Assembly: GCF_018555385.1 (NCBI RefSeq)
Contig: NZ_JAFEJS010000001.1
Location: 496,001 to 560,000, forward strand
Origin: Bifidobacterium santillanense
GTDB taxonomy: Bacteria; Actinomycetota; Actinomycetes; Actinomycetales; Bifidobacteriaceae
DNA: 64,000 nucleotides
Direction: 5' to 3'
The notes beneath the pieces were generated by a model that had not been told where the DNA came from, did not search any database, and worked only from the letters and a program-made list of their open reading frames with translations. Numbering within the stretch: position 1 is the first letter of the stretch; each line of letters starts with the position of its first letter. Positions 1 through 8,305 of the stretch are shown piece after piece. Position numbers and translations under genes: made by a program.

Positions 1-216
1 GCGCCTTGTGGCGCTGTGTTGCAACTTCCGCGCTGATGCGCGCTCTTGTGGGCTTTCCACGCGCATGCGACATGCGAATGCATGGAAAGGAAGGCCATTG
101 CCTTGAACCCGAGGCCATGAAAGGCTTCCAGGTGGGGTTGCCCCGCTTTCTTGATTTCTCAAGCCGAATAGGTACTATACCACATCCCCGGACCGGGCGT
201 GTCGCGCCCGCCGCGT
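1..216. other. Left-edge non-coding stretch
   Basis: No convincing gene is visible. A short GC-rich inverted repeat (CGGGCG-5-CGCCCG, about 198-214) follows the stop codon of the minus-strand gene and may help end its transcription, but it has no U-run. Confidence 0.3.
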
Positions 217-1977
217 TCACTGCACCGCGCGCAGCAGACCGCCGATGCCCTCCTTTTCGAGGATGTCGCGGTAGGGGCCGGCCTCCTCGGCGATGAGCTG
301 GTCGATGGCGCGCATGCCGAGCAGTTCGACCGGCGCGTGGTCGTCGGTCAGGATCAGCGATCCGTCGCCGTCGTCGTTCGAGGGGTCCCCGACGGCGGTC
401 ATCCGCCCGCCGACCCCGCTCATGTACGCGGCGAGCTCGCCGTCGGCGGTGCGCTCCCACGTAGCGGCCCTCAGCGCGTCGGCCCTGACGTCCGAGCGCA
501 TCGAGGAGCCGATCGGCTCGGAGACCGTGGCGATCTCGCCGGTGCGTCTCCACGAGTCGGAGCATCCGTCGTAGCGGGCGAGCTCGGCCCGGGTGGGCGC
601 CTTGGCGAACAGCTCGCGGTTGGTGGTGCCGGGCACATCGGCGGTGTACGTCGTGCCGATGCGGCACGCGCCGTCGAACACGTTGGCGATGGTCGTCTGC
701 AGGGCCTCGTTGATCGAGCCCTCGCCGTCGGAGATCATGTTCATGTTGACGACCATGACTCCCCCGGGATTGAGGTGGGCGCGCACCATCGTGAAGAACT
801 CGTCGGAGCTCATCTGGAACGGGATGGTGATGTCCTGGTACGCGTCGACCATGATCACGTCGTACCGCTCGCGCGAGGCGGCGAGCCATGCGCGGCCGTC
901 GTACGTGGAGACCGGCACGTCGTCCGGCTCGTCGAAGTATCTGACGGCGAGGTCGGTGATCTTGCGGTCGATCTCGACGCCGGTGACGCTCATCTTCGGG
1001 TAGTAGCGCCTGAGCTGTCTCGCGTAGGTGCCGGTGCCCATGCCGAGGATGAGGGCCGAGCGCGCGTGGTCGGCGAGCGCCGGCGCGGCGAGCGCGGTGT
1101 CGTAGTACATGCCGGTCAGGCCCTCGTCCTTCATCGTGACGGACTGGACGCCGAAGAGCACGTTGGTCGACAGGATGGTGCGGTCGGACAGGTTCTTGAC
1201 CTGCAGGTAGTTGTAGATGGACTCGCCCTCGTAGGCGAGGGTCGTGCGGTTCTCCCAGAACGCGAATCCGGTCATCGGCGACAGGACGGCGGAGACGGCG
1301 AACACGACGGCCGAGACGGCGCAGGCGACGCGCCTCGCGCGCATCGAGACGAAGTAGACGAGCGGGATCGCCAGGAGCGCGCCGGAGAAGAGCAGGAACG
1401 TGACGAACGTGCCGGCCGCGGGGATGGTGACGAACGTGGGCAGGAAGGTGCCGAGGATCGAGCCGACGGTGTTGCATGCGGACAGGCGGCCGACGACGGA
1501 GGCGTTGTCGTCCAGGGAGTCGGTGGCGAACTTGTTGAGTCCGGCGGTGACGGTGCCGAGCAGGAACAGCGGGGGCACGAAGACGAGCATGCAGGAGACG
1601 AACGCGGCGATGACGAGGAAGTTCGTCGAGACGGTGACGATGAGGAGCCCGGAGACCAGGAGGATCACGAACTTGCCGACGAGCGGGATGAGCGAGATCC
1701 ACACGGCGGCGGCCATGATGCGCAGGTAGAGCTTGTCCGGGTCGGGGTCGCGGTCGGCCCACCGCCCGCCGAACACGGCGCCAAGGGCCAGGGCGATCAT
1801 GATGGTGCCGATGATGATGGTCCATACGATCTGCGAGCTGGAGAAGTAGGGGGCGAGCAGGCGCGAGGCGCCGAGCTCGGCCGCCATCACCGCCATGCCG
1901 GAGAAGAACTCGGTGACGTAGAGGAACGTCTTGGATCTGAGGATCGGCCTGTCGCTCGCCGCTGTTTTCACTGCCAT
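217..1977 (-). CDS. Membrane-fused spermidine synthase-like protein
   Basis: A 586-residue protein. The N-terminal half (about residues 20-230) holds several hydrophobic membrane segments. The C-terminal half is a soluble Rossmann methyltransferase/aminopropyltransferase fold: the glycine-rich SAM-type loop LILGMGTGTYARQL, an acidic GVEIDRKI strand end and the VIMVDAYQD motif. This is the architecture of 'fused MFS/spermidine synthase' proteins, common in actinobacteria. Whether it makes a polyamine is not established by family membership. The ATG at 1977 is preceded by only a weak purine stretch. It is divergent from the thiamine pyrophosphokinase gene across a 76-bp gap. Family assignment is firm; the substrate is unknown. 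Confidence 0.8.
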   Translation of the reverse strand: MAVKTAASDRPILRSKTFLYVTEFFSGMAVMAAELGASRLLAPYFSSSQIVWTIIIGTIMIALALGAVFGGRWADRDPDPDKLYLRIMAAAVWISLIPLVGKFVILLVSGLLIVTVSTNFLVIAAFVSCMLVFVPPLFLLGTVTAGLNKFATDSLDDNASVVGRLSACNTVGSILGTFLPTFVTIPAAGTFVTFLLFSGALLAIPLVYFVSMRARRVACAVSAVVFAVSAVLSPMTGFAFWENRTTLAYEGESIYNYLQVKNLSDRTILSTNVLFGVQSVTMKDEGLTGMYYDTALAAPALADHARSALILGMGTGTYARQLRRYYPKMSVTGVEIDRKITDLAVRYFDEPDDVPVSTYDGRAWLAASRERYDVIMVDAYQDITIPFQMSSDEFFTMVRAHLNPGGVMVVNMNMISDGEGSINEALQTTIANVFDGACRIGTTYTADVPGTTNRELFAKAPTRAELARYDGCSDSWRRTGEIATVSEPIGSSMRSDVRADALRAATWERTADGELAAYMSGVGGRMTAVGDPSNDDGDGSLILTDDHAPVELLGMRAIDQLIAEEAGPYRDILEKEGIGGLLRAVQ

Positions 1978-2039
1978 AAGCGTCCACGGTACAACGACGG
2001 GAGGGTGAGCGGCGCGGGGCGCATCGGATCGCGGGCGCG

Positions 2040-2045
2040 TAGACT
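2040..2045 (+). promoter_or_regulatory. Candidate -10 element of a leaderless transcript
   Basis: TAGACT ends eight bases before the ATG at 2054 and no Shine-Dalgarno sequence lies between them. Transcription would start at or next to the start codon, implying a leaderless mRNA. No clear -35 box is visible. Confidence 0.45.
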
Positions 2046-2053
2046 GGGCCGGT

Positions 2054-2845
2054 ATGAACGAGACGACTGGGCGGATGACGGACGGCGCGGACGCGGGCGC
2101 CGGCGGCGGAGAGGTGTGCGTGGTGTTCGCCGCGGGCGAATACTACGACGTGCGGGACAACCCCGCGAACGCGGTCGAGGTGCCCCGCGGCGCGTTCGTC
2201 GTCGCAGCGGACGGCGGGCTCGACCATACGCGCGCGCTCGGCGTCGAGCCGGACGTCGTGGTGGGCGACTTCGATTCGCTCGAGGGCGCGCGGCCGGCCG
2301 CGGGCGGGCGCACGATCGCGCTGCCCCCGCTCAAGGACGATCCGGATCTGCTCAGCGCCCTGAAGATCGGCTGGTCGCACGGCTGCCGCACGTTCCATAT
2401 ATATGGTGCGCTGGGCGGACGCATCGACCATACGATCTCCTCGATCCAGCTGACGGCGCTGATCGCGCACCACGGCGGCATCGGGTTCCTGCACGGCGAC
2501 GGGACGATCGTCACGGCGATCTGCGACGGCGGGCTCGCCTGGCCGGCCTTCGACGCGAGGGCGGGGCGCATGGTGTCGGTGTTCTCGCATTCGGACGTCT
2601 CCCGGGGAGTGGACGAGCCCGGTCTCAAATACCGGATGATGGACGGCACGCTTCATGGCGACACGGTGCAGGGCGTGAGCAACGAGTTCCTGCCCGGCAC
2701 GGCCAGCGCCGTGAGCGTGCGCGAGGGCACGCTGATCGTGACCTATCCGGCGGAGGCGCCGGCCCCGCAGGTGACGCGGTACCATGGGTTCTCGGGCGAT
2801 CTGGGGCCGCTCGACACGGCGGTCTCCCCGCTGCTGGCGGGCTGA
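2054..2845 (+). CDS. Thiamine pyrophosphokinase
   Basis: A 263-residue enzyme of the thiamine diphosphokinase (ThiN/TPK) family, which transfers pyrophosphate from ATP to thiamine to give thiamine diphosphate. Family landmarks are visible: FVVAADGGLDHTRALGV, VVVGDFDSLEG, the PPLKDDPDLLSALK segment with its acidic metal ligands, and GALGGRIDHT. The C-terminal third carries the thiamine-binding beta domain (SVFSHSD...). The start at 2054 lacks an RBS and sits just after a -10-like TAGACT, so translation may be leaderless. Another thiamine-related gene (TenA) lies about 40 kb away, not in the same operon. The product call is secure. Confidence 0.9.
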   Translation: MNETTGRMTDGADAGAGGGEVCVVFAAGEYYDVRDNPANAVEVPRGAFVVAADGGLDHTRALGVEPDVVVGDFDSLEGARPAAGGRTIALPPLKDDPDLLSALKIGWSHGCRTFHIYGALGGRIDHTISSIQLTALIAHHGGIGFLHGDGTIVTAICDGGLAWPAFDARAGRMVSVFSHSDVSRGVDEPGLKYRMMDGTLHGDTVQGVSNEFLPGTASAVSVREGTLIVTYPAEAPAPQVTRYHGFSGDLGPLDTAVSPLLAG

Positions 2846-2915
2846 CCGGAGGGTCCGCGCCCACCTCTCATCACGCCACCGGATCGGCGCGCCCGGAATG
2901 TGAACGCTCACAAAA

Positions 2916-2948
2916 TTTCCGGGGTTTTCACTGGAAACACCCCGGAAA
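2916..2948. terminator. Hairpin between thiamine pyrophosphokinase gene and gap
   Basis: TTTCCGGGGTTT pairs with AAA-CA-CCCCGGAAA (2-nt bulge) around a short loop. It has no strong U-run, so it may be a weak terminator for the upstream gene or a structure near the gap promoter. Confidence 0.4.
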
Positions 2949-2951
2949 ACA

Positions 2952-2981
2952 TTGCCCGAAGTACAGGTGAGGCATTACAGT
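2952..2981 (+). promoter_or_regulatory. Candidate gap promoter
   Basis: TTGCCC (2952-2957), an 18-bp spacer and TACAGT (2976-2981) form a sigma-70-like promoter about 70 bp upstream of the gap start codon. Confidence 0.45.
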
Positions 2982-3050
2982 AAATACCGTTGGTAAACAA
3001 TGGTTCCATGTGCGTCCACGCGCGTGGGGCCTTCCCCAAGGGAGAATTAC

Positions 3051-4109
3051 ATGACAGTTAAGATTGGTATCAACGGCTTCGGTCGCATTGGTCGTCTCGC
3101 CTTCCGTCGCATCTTCGAGCTCCAGGCTCGCGGCGGCCAGGCTGGTGACATCGAGGTTGCCGCCATCAACGATCTGACCACCCCGGCCACCCTGGCCTAC
3201 CTGCTGAAGTACGATTCCACCCACGGCACCTTCCGCCATGACGACGGCACCCCGGTCGACGTCAAGGCCACCGAGGACTCCATCGTCGTGGACGGCAAGG
3301 AGTACAAGGTCTACGCCGAGAAGGACGCCAACAACATCCCGTGGGTCAAGAACGACGGCGTCGAGTACGTGCTCGAGTGCACCGGCTTCTACACCTCCGC
3401 CGAGAAGTCCCAGGCCCACATCAACGCCGGCGCCAAGAAGGTCCTGATCTCCGCCCCGGCCAAGGACGACGTCACCCCGACCGTCGTGTTCGGCGTGAAC
3501 CACGACATCCTCAAGGCCTCCGACGTGATCGTCTCCGCCGGCTCCTGCACCACCAACTCCATGGCCGCCATGGTCAAGCTGCTGGACGAGAAGTTCGGCA
3601 TCAAGGCCGGCTTCATGACCACCATCCACGCCTACACCGGCACCCAGATGCTGCTGGACGGCCCGCGCGGCACCAAGACCGGCCGTAACCTGCGCGCCGC
3701 CGCCATCAACACCATCGCCCACTCCACCGGTGCCGCCAAGGCCATCGGCAAGGTCGTTCCGTCCGTCAACGGCAAGCTGCAGGGCCACGCCCAGCGCGTC
3801 CAGGTCCCGGACGGCTCCGTCACCGAGCTGACCACGGTCCTCAACAAGGAGACCACCGCCGACGAGATCAACGCCGCGTTCAAGGAAGCCTTCGAGAACT
3901 GCGAGTACTACGGCTACAACGACGAGGGCATCGTGTCCTCCGACATCCTGGGCGACACCCACGGTGGCGTCTTCGATCCGACCCAGACCGATGTGAACAA
4001 CATCGACGGCCTGACCCTGGCCCGCACCGTCTCCTTCTACGACAACGAGTACGGCTTCACCTCCAACATGATCCGTACCCTGCTGTACTTCGCCGAGATC
4101 TCCGAGTGA
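3051..4109 (+). CDS. gap: Glyceraldehyde-3-phosphate dehydrogenase, type I
   Basis: A 352-residue NAD-dependent GAPDH of lower glycolysis (also the lower half of the bifid shunt). It has the N-terminal Rossmann motif [10 protein letters not shown] (residues 6-15), the catalytic cysteine in SAGSCTTNS (Cys166), the catalytic histidine in TIHAYTGTQ (His193), and the C-terminal [10 protein letters not shown] segment. I take the ATG at 3051, which follows GGGAG at the usual spacing; an in-frame ATG 51 bp upstream would add a non-homologous tail. Codon use is strongly biased to C-ending codons, as expected for a highly expressed gene. It is monocistronic, with a strong terminator downstream. Confidence 0.97.
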   Translation: MTVKIGINGFGRIGRLAFRRIFELQARGGQAGDIEVAAINDLTTPATLAYLLKYDSTHGTFRHDDGTPVDVKATEDSIVVDGKEYKVYAEKDANNIPWVKNDGVEYVLECTGFYTSAEKSQAHINAGAKKVLISAPAKDDVTPTVVFGVNHDILKASDVIVSAGSCTTNSMAAMVKLLDEKFGIKAGFMTTIHAYTGTQMLLDGPRGTKTGRNLRAAAINTIAHSTGAAKAIGKVVPSVNGKLQGHAQRVQVPDGSVTELTTVLNKETTADEINAAFKEAFENCEYYGYNDEGIVSSDILGDTHGGVFDPTQTDVNNIDGLTLARTVSFYDNEYGFTSNMIRTLLYFAEISE

Positions 4110-4181
4110 GTCGCCGCGGGACGTCCCGTTCCGCATGATTCGCCGGTTTCCCGAGTGAGGAAACGGCCATAGGCTGATGAG

Positions 4182-4206
4182 ACCCCCGCCCCGCGCGGGG
4201 GTTTTC
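4182..4206 (+). terminator. Rho-independent terminator of gap
   Basis: An 8-bp GC-rich stem (ACCCCCGC / GCGGGGGT) with a 5-nt loop is followed directly by a T-run. Confidence 0.85.
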
Positions 4207-4300
4207 TCGTATCGGCTCCGATCCCGCATCGCGGACATCCGCTCTCTTCCACCGGCCGCGAGACGCGCTCCGTCACCGAACGGGAGTATGACTATGAGGC

Positions 4301-4810
4301 ATGACCAAGAAAAAGAAGCATGAGAAGGGCGCCGGCTCGACACCGGCGACCGTGGAACTGGAACGGGCGGGCGTCGAGTTCACCCCGTACGAGTACGAGC
4401 ATTCGAACGACCACATGGACGACGGCTACGGCGTCGAGGCCGCCACGAAGCTCGGGTTCGACGAGCATCAGGTGTTCAAGACCCTGATGGCCGACACCGG
4501 CGACGAGCGCGTGGTGGGCGTCGTCCCCGTCTCCGGGCACATGGACCTCAAGGCCCTGGCCGCGGCGGTCGGCGCGAAGAAGGCGGCGATGGCCGACCCG
4601 AAGGTCGCGATGCGTGAATCCGGGTATGTGGTCGGCGGCATCTCGCCGCTGGGGCAGCGCACGCGGCACAGGACCGTGCTTGACGAGAGCGCCCTGCAGT
4701 TCGACGTGATCCTCGTCTCCGGAGGCAAGCGCGGCTTCTCCGTCGGTGTGAACCCGCACGACCTCATGAAGGTCCTCGACGCCGTAGCCGCCCCCATCGG
4801 CACGTGGTAG
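4301..4810 (+). CDS. YbaK/EbsC-type aminoacyl-tRNA deacylase
   Basis: A 169-residue protein of the YbaK/ProX editing family, which hydrolyses mischarged Cys-tRNA(Pro) and related species in trans. The conserved pieces are present: QVFKTLMADT, VPVSGHMDLKALAAAVGAKKAAMADP with its lysine pair, the GYVVGGISPLGQR glycine loop, and VSGGKRGFSVGVNPHDL near the end. The lysine-rich N-terminus (TKKKKHEK) precedes the domain. It stands alone between the gap terminator and the convergent ispH gene. The family is certain; the exact tRNA specificity is inferred. Confidence 0.88.
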   Translation: MTKKKKHEKGAGSTPATVELERAGVEFTPYEYEHSNDHMDDGYGVEAATKLGFDEHQVFKTLMADTGDERVVGVVPVSGHMDLKALAAAVGAKKAAMADPKVAMRESGYVVGGISPLGQRTRHRTVLDESALQFDVILVSGGKRGFSVGVNPHDLMKVLDAVAAPIGTW

Positions 4811-4826
4811 ACCGCTGCGAAGGCTA

Positions 4827-4888
4827 CCGGCGGCGAAGCTCCGCCGGCTGAGCCGTGAAGCGGACAGTCCGGTGGACTGTCCGTAGGC
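4827..4888. repeat. Palindromic interspersed repeat, copy 1
   Basis: Positions 4846-4888 are, in reverse complement, identical over 43 bp to 56114-56156. The core is a perfect 10-bp stem (CGGACAGTCC / GGACTGTCCG) with a 3-nt loop. A second hairpin (CCGGCGG-7-CCGCCGG, 4827-4847) adjoins it. It fills the gap between the convergent deacylase and ispH genes and could act as a bidirectional terminator. Confidence 0.8.
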
Positions 4889-4900
4889 GAAGTGAGCGGT

Positions 4901-5908
4901 TTACCGCGAAGGTTGCCTGCGGAGTTCCGCAGGCAACACGAAATGCATGTTCTCCTTCGTGGTCTCCACGGAGGAGATCTCCGTATACCCCTTCTCCCTG
5001 AGCGCGGCGATGACGCCGTCGACGTACTCCTCCGGCACCGAGGCGCCCGAGGAGACGCCCACAGCCTCCACGCCCTCGAACCACGCGTCGTCGAGATCGC
5101 CGGCGTCGTCGACGCGGTGCGCGCGCCCGCGCTCCCCCAGTCCCTCCTGCGCGACCTCGACGAGACGCACGGAGTTCGACGAGTTCGCCGATCCCACGAT
5201 CACCACGCAGTCAGACTCCTCGGCGACGACCTTCACCGCCGCCTGACGGTTGGACGTCGCATAGCAGATGTCCGAGCTGGGAGGCATCTCGATCCAGGGG
5301 AAGCGCTCCCTGAGCGCGGCGATGGTGCCGGCGGTCTCGTCGACGCTCAACGTGGTCTGCGTGAGCAGCACCAGCTTGGTGTCCGGGGTGAAATCGAGCG
5401 AGGCGACGTCGTCCTCGTGCTCGATCAGATGCACGTGCTCGGGGCTCTCCCCCACCACGCCGACGGCCTCGTCGTGCCCCTTGTGGCCGATGTAGACGAT
5501 CTCGTAGCCGCCGCGCGCGAACCGCGTCACCTCGCGGTGCACCTTGCCGACCAGCGGGCAGGTGGCGTCCACGACGTTGAGGCCGCGGGCCTTCGCCTCG
5601 GCCTTGACCGACGGCGAGACGCCGTGGGCGGAGAACACGACCGGCACTCCGGCGCGCGCCGCGGCGTCCGGGATCTCGGCGAGCTCCTCGACGAACACCG
5701 CGCCCTGCGAGGACAGGTCCTCGACCACGTGCTTGTTGTGCACGATCTGACGGCGCACGTACACCGGCGGCAGGCCCTCGGCCTCGAGCGCGGCGCGGTC
5801 CGGCGCCGAAACCGGGCTTCCCTTGAGGATCGTGTGCACGGTGAGGATCGCGCGGTCCACGCCCGCGCAGAACCCTCGGGGATCGGCCAGCACGATGCGC
5901 TTGCCCAT
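4901..5908 (-). CDS. ispH: 4-hydroxy-3-methylbut-2-enyl diphosphate reductase
   Basis: A 335-residue IspH/LytB, the [4Fe-4S] enzyme of the last step of the MEP isoprenoid pathway, making IPP and DMAPP. The three cluster cysteines sit in GFCAGVDRA (Cys14), DATCPLVGKVHRE and SDICYATSNRQ. TQTTLSVDET and GSANSSNSVRLVEVA are further family signatures. I take the ATG at 5908 because GGAG lies 8 bases upstream and family homology starts there; the open frame extends 89 codons further without homology. The last codons (LRRQPSR) lie in an 11-bp perfect hairpin (4913-4936), so the tail may have been remodelled by the adjacent repeat. Confidence 0.95.
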   Translation of the reverse strand: MGKRIVLADPRGFCAGVDRAILTVHTILKGSPVSAPDRAALEAEGLPPVYVRRQIVHNKHVVEDLSSQGAVFVEELAEIPDAAARAGVPVVFSAHGVSPSVKAEAKARGLNVVDATCPLVGKVHREVTRFARGGYEIVYIGHKGHDEAVGVVGESPEHVHLIEHEDDVASLDFTPDTKLVLLTQTTLSVDETAGTIAALRERFPWIEMPPSSDICYATSNRQAAVKVVAEESDCVVIVGSANSSNSVRLVEVAQEGLGERGRAHRVDDAGDLDDAWFEGVEAVGVSSGASVPEEYVDGVIAALREKGYTEISSVETTKENMHFVLPAELRRQPSR

Positions 5909-6111
5909 AAGTCCGTCTCCTTCATGTCTTGTCGCCTCGGACCCGCCGAATCGTCTCCGGCCGGATCCATCCGTCCCAAGCCTATCAACCTGCGGCCGCC
6001 CGCCTGAGGCGGAACGCGCGGGGAACGTGAAGAAACGGCGTGTGCGAAGCGCAGGAAAACACCATAAACGCCAGAAACCGCATGTGCGTCGAGACCGCCC
6101 ACGCACTAGGA

Positions 6112-6128
6112 TGGTAGCGGTAACACCA
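6112..6128 (+). promoter_or_regulatory. LacI-like operator half-site upstream of epimerase 1
   Basis: AGCGGTAACA (6116-6125) is shared exactly with the palindromic site upstream of the paralogous epimerase at 24163. It lies just downstream of a possible -10 box (TAGGAT, about 6107-6112). Confidence 0.4.
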
Positions 6129-6149
6129 CCTCTCACTACGGAGTGAATC

Positions 6150-7103
6150 ATGAGCACGACACCGCGCACCGGCAACCAGTATTCGATCCACTACGGCGAC
6201 TATTCCGCCGTGGTCTGCGAGCTCGGATCGAAGCTGCGCCGCTTCGACTGGCAGGGCGAGGAGATCTTCTGCCCGTTCGGCCCGGACGACCTGACCCCCA
6301 CCTGCAACGGCTACATCCTGGCCCCGTGGCCGAACCGCATCAAGGACGGCGAGTACGACTTCAACGGCAAACACTACTGCGCGCCGGTCAACGAATGCCA
6401 CCCCTCCCCGCGCCACAACGCGAACCACGGCTACGCCTACCACTACATGTGGAGGCTGGAGTCCCTCACGGACAACGCCGTCACGCAGTCGCTGCGCTTC
6501 CCGAACCTCGACGGCTACCCGTTCGACGTGACCGTGACCGCCACCTACGAGCTCGGCGAGGACGGCCTGACCGTGACCGTCGCCGCGTCCAACGGCGGCG
6601 ACGAGCCGGCCCCGTGGGCCCTCGGCCTGCATCCGTGGCTGGCCAACGGCAGGCAGGGCGCGACGAGCGAGGAGCGCGACGCCGACTCGGCCGCCTGCCG
6701 TCTGAAGATCGACGCGAACGAGCACGTGGTCGTCGACGACGGCCTCATCCCGACCGGCGTCGAACCGGTCGCCGGCGTGACCGACCTGCGCGAGGGCCCG
6801 ACGCTCGAGGGCCGCTCCTTCGACGACGCGTGGCTGGACGTCAATCGCGCCGCCGACGGCACCACGACCACCGTGTTCACCCGCCCCGACGGCATCGAGG
6901 TCAAGCTCGTCGGCGATAAGACCATCAACGCGTGGCAGTGCTACACCGCCACCGGCGCGCCGTTCGAGGAGCACCCGTACGGCGTGGCCGTCGAGCCGAT
7001 GACCGCCCCGGCCAACGCGTTCCGCTCCGGCGACCATCTGGTCACGATCGCCCCGGGCGAGACCTACACCACCGTCGTGCGCTACGAGGTGACGCGCAGG
7101 TAG
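6150..7103 (+). CDS. Aldose 1-epimerase (galactose mutarotase family), paralogue 1
   Basis: A 317-residue cytoplasmic protein of the aldose-1-epimerase family, which interconverts alpha and beta anomers of aldoses. Visible motifs are LAPWPNRIKDGEY (substrate-binding arginine), NHGYAYHYMWRL with the catalytic-type histidine, ALGLHPW with the second histidine, and VAVEPMTAPANAF with the catalytic-type glutamate. The start follows an ACGGAG RBS. The gene at 24163 is a close paralogue. It is monocistronic with a strong terminator and borders a sugar-utilisation island, so a role in supplying the correct anomer of imported galactosides is likely. Confidence 0.85.
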   Translation: MSTTPRTGNQYSIHYGDYSAVVCELGSKLRRFDWQGEEIFCPFGPDDLTPTCNGYILAPWPNRIKDGEYDFNGKHYCAPVNECHPSPRHNANHGYAYHYMWRLESLTDNAVTQSLRFPNLDGYPFDVTVTATYELGEDGLTVTVAASNGGDEPAPWALGLHPWLANGRQGATSEERDADSAACRLKIDANEHVVVDDGLIPTGVEPVAGVTDLREGPTLEGRSFDDAWLDVNRAADGTTTTVFTRPDGIEVKLVGDKTINAWQCYTATGAPFEEHPYGVAVEPMTAPANAFRSGDHLVTIAPGETYTTVVRYEVTRR

Positions 7104-7146
7104 CGACGGCCGGCATGCCCTGACGGCATGAGCATGGACGAGTATG

Positions 7147-7195
7147 GAAAGGGGCGTCGATCCTCCCTTTGAGGGGAAGGATCGACGCCCCTTTC
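7147..7195. terminator. Bidirectional terminator
   Basis: A perfect 18-bp stem (left 7147-7164, right 7178-7195) with a 13-nt loop and A/T-rich ends lies between the convergent epimerase and AraC genes. Confidence 0.85.
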
Positions 7196-7203
7196 GCGTC
7201 ATG

Positions 7204-8127
7204 TCACGAGGCGGAGCCCCCGGCCGTCACGGCCGTCGTCTCGTCTCTCCTCGCCCCGGACCGTTTGCGGAATTCGAGCGGCGAGACACCCATGCGCTTC
7301 TTGAAGGCGGCGCAGAACACGGACGTGGTGGAGAACCCGCACGCCGCGCAGATCTCCTTCAGAGTGGCCTGCGAGTTGACCAGCATGTACTTCGCGGTGT
7401 CCAGACGCGCCTGCACCACGTACGCGTGGGGCGTGTATCCGGTCTGCGCCTTGAACACGCGGATGAAGCCGTACTCGCCCATGTAGGCGACCGAGGCGAG
7501 CTCCCCCACCGTCAACGGCTCGTCGAGGTGCTGCGAGATATAGGACATCACCCGGCGAATGTCGTCCTGCTCCCTGCGTCGGGACGGCTCGACGCCGTTG
7601 TCCTCGACGAGCATCTCGCACAGGATGTCGACGATGTACTTGCCCAGGATGGGTTCGCGGATGCGCTCGCCGTTCCTGAAGATCTCGTAGATGCGGGCCA
7701 GCTGGTTCAACGCGTATGACGGGTTGCGCAACGCGAAGGCGAGTCCCTGCCGCTGGTGGATCAGATCGCAGTAGGCGCGGGCCGCGTTGCCGTCGAAGTG
7801 CATCCACAGCACGTCGGTGGGCTCCAGCGCCTGATAGTAGTGGTAGTCGTAGCAGTCGAGCAGCACGAAGTCGCCCTCGTGCGCGGCGATCTCGTCGTCC
7901 TTGGTGCGCACGAGCATCGAGCCGTTGCGCAGGTACATGATCAGGAAGCTGTCGAACCGGTTGCGTTCGGCGAGCATGCCCTCCTCGTAGTGGAACATGC
8001 CCGTCTGCAGCGGGTAGAGGAAGGTGTCGCGCGCCACCTTGCTGGGCGTGTGGATGTAGTAGTCGTAGTCGCCGCCCCAGACCAGATGCGAGGCGGCGTC
8101 CGAGTACTCGATCTCGTTGATGTCCAT
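7204..8127 (-). CDS. AraC-family transcriptional regulator (1 of 3 paralogues)
   Basis: A 307-residue AraC/XylS regulator. The N-terminal cupin-like sugar-sensing domain (about residues 20-160) contains GDFVLLDCYDYHYYQAL and VLWMHFDG. The C-terminal double helix-turn-helix (about 195-295) contains LTVGELASVAYMGEYGFIRVFKAQTGYTPHAYV and LKEICAACGFSTTSVFCAAFKKRMGVSPLEFRK. The ATG at 8127 has GAGGAG upstream. It is a paralogue of the regulators at 11702 and 22442, sharing the sensor motifs. It is probably a local activator of the island's genes; the ligand is unknown. Confidence 0.88.
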   Translation of the reverse strand: MDINEIEYSDAASHLVWGGDYDYYIHTPSKVARDTFLYPLQTGMFHYEEGMLAERNRFDSFLIMYLRNGSMLVRTKDDEIAAHEGDFVLLDCYDYHYYQALEPTDVLWMHFDGNAARAYCDLIHQRQGLAFALRNPSYALNQLARIYEIFRNGERIREPILGKYIVDILCEMLVEDNGVEPSRRREQDDIRRVMSYISQHLDEPLTVGELASVAYMGEYGFIRVFKAQTGYTPHAYVVQARLDTAKYMLVNSQATLKEICAACGFSTTSVFCAAFKKRMGVSPLEFRKRSGARRDETTAVTAGGSAS

Positions 8128-8163
8128 CGGCCGTCTCCTCGATCGTCCCGCCGCATACGATGC

Positions 8164-8175
8164 ATTCCAGTGTAC
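8164..8175 (-). promoter_or_regulatory. Promoter-like 12-mer shared with the island's importer
   Basis: ATTCCAGTGTAC (plus strand) reads GTACACTGGAAT on the coding strand, with TACACT as a plausible -10 box about 42 bp before the AraC start. The same 12 bases occur at 18497-18508 upstream of the sugar-binding-protein gene. Confidence 0.4.
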
Positions 8176-8246
8176 AACGGGAAGACGGGACGGCGGCCTC
8201 TCCCCCGGCCCGGAGAGGCCACGCCGCGGATACGCCGTCGAATACG

Positions 8247-8276
8247 CGAACGCCCCGGCGGATACCGGGGCGTTCG
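8247..8276 (-). terminator. Hairpin after DUF5107-TPR gene 1
   Basis: A perfect 12-bp stem (CGAACGCCCCGG / CCGGGGCGTTCG) with a 6-nt loop lies 30 bp after the stop codon. There is no U-run. Confidence 0.55.
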
Positions 8277-8305
8277 GCGTCATCGTCGCGGGTCGGCCGT
8301 CGGCA

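Noticed and set aside
1..216. Possible short gene at the left edge
   Set aside because: The open frame starting near position 6 overlaps the minus-strand synthase gene and has no RBS or domain.
4846..4888. Repeat considered as a CRISPR or insertion-sequence end
   Set aside because: Only isolated copies kilobases apart, no spacer array, no transposase and no target duplication; it behaves as a structured intergenic repeat.
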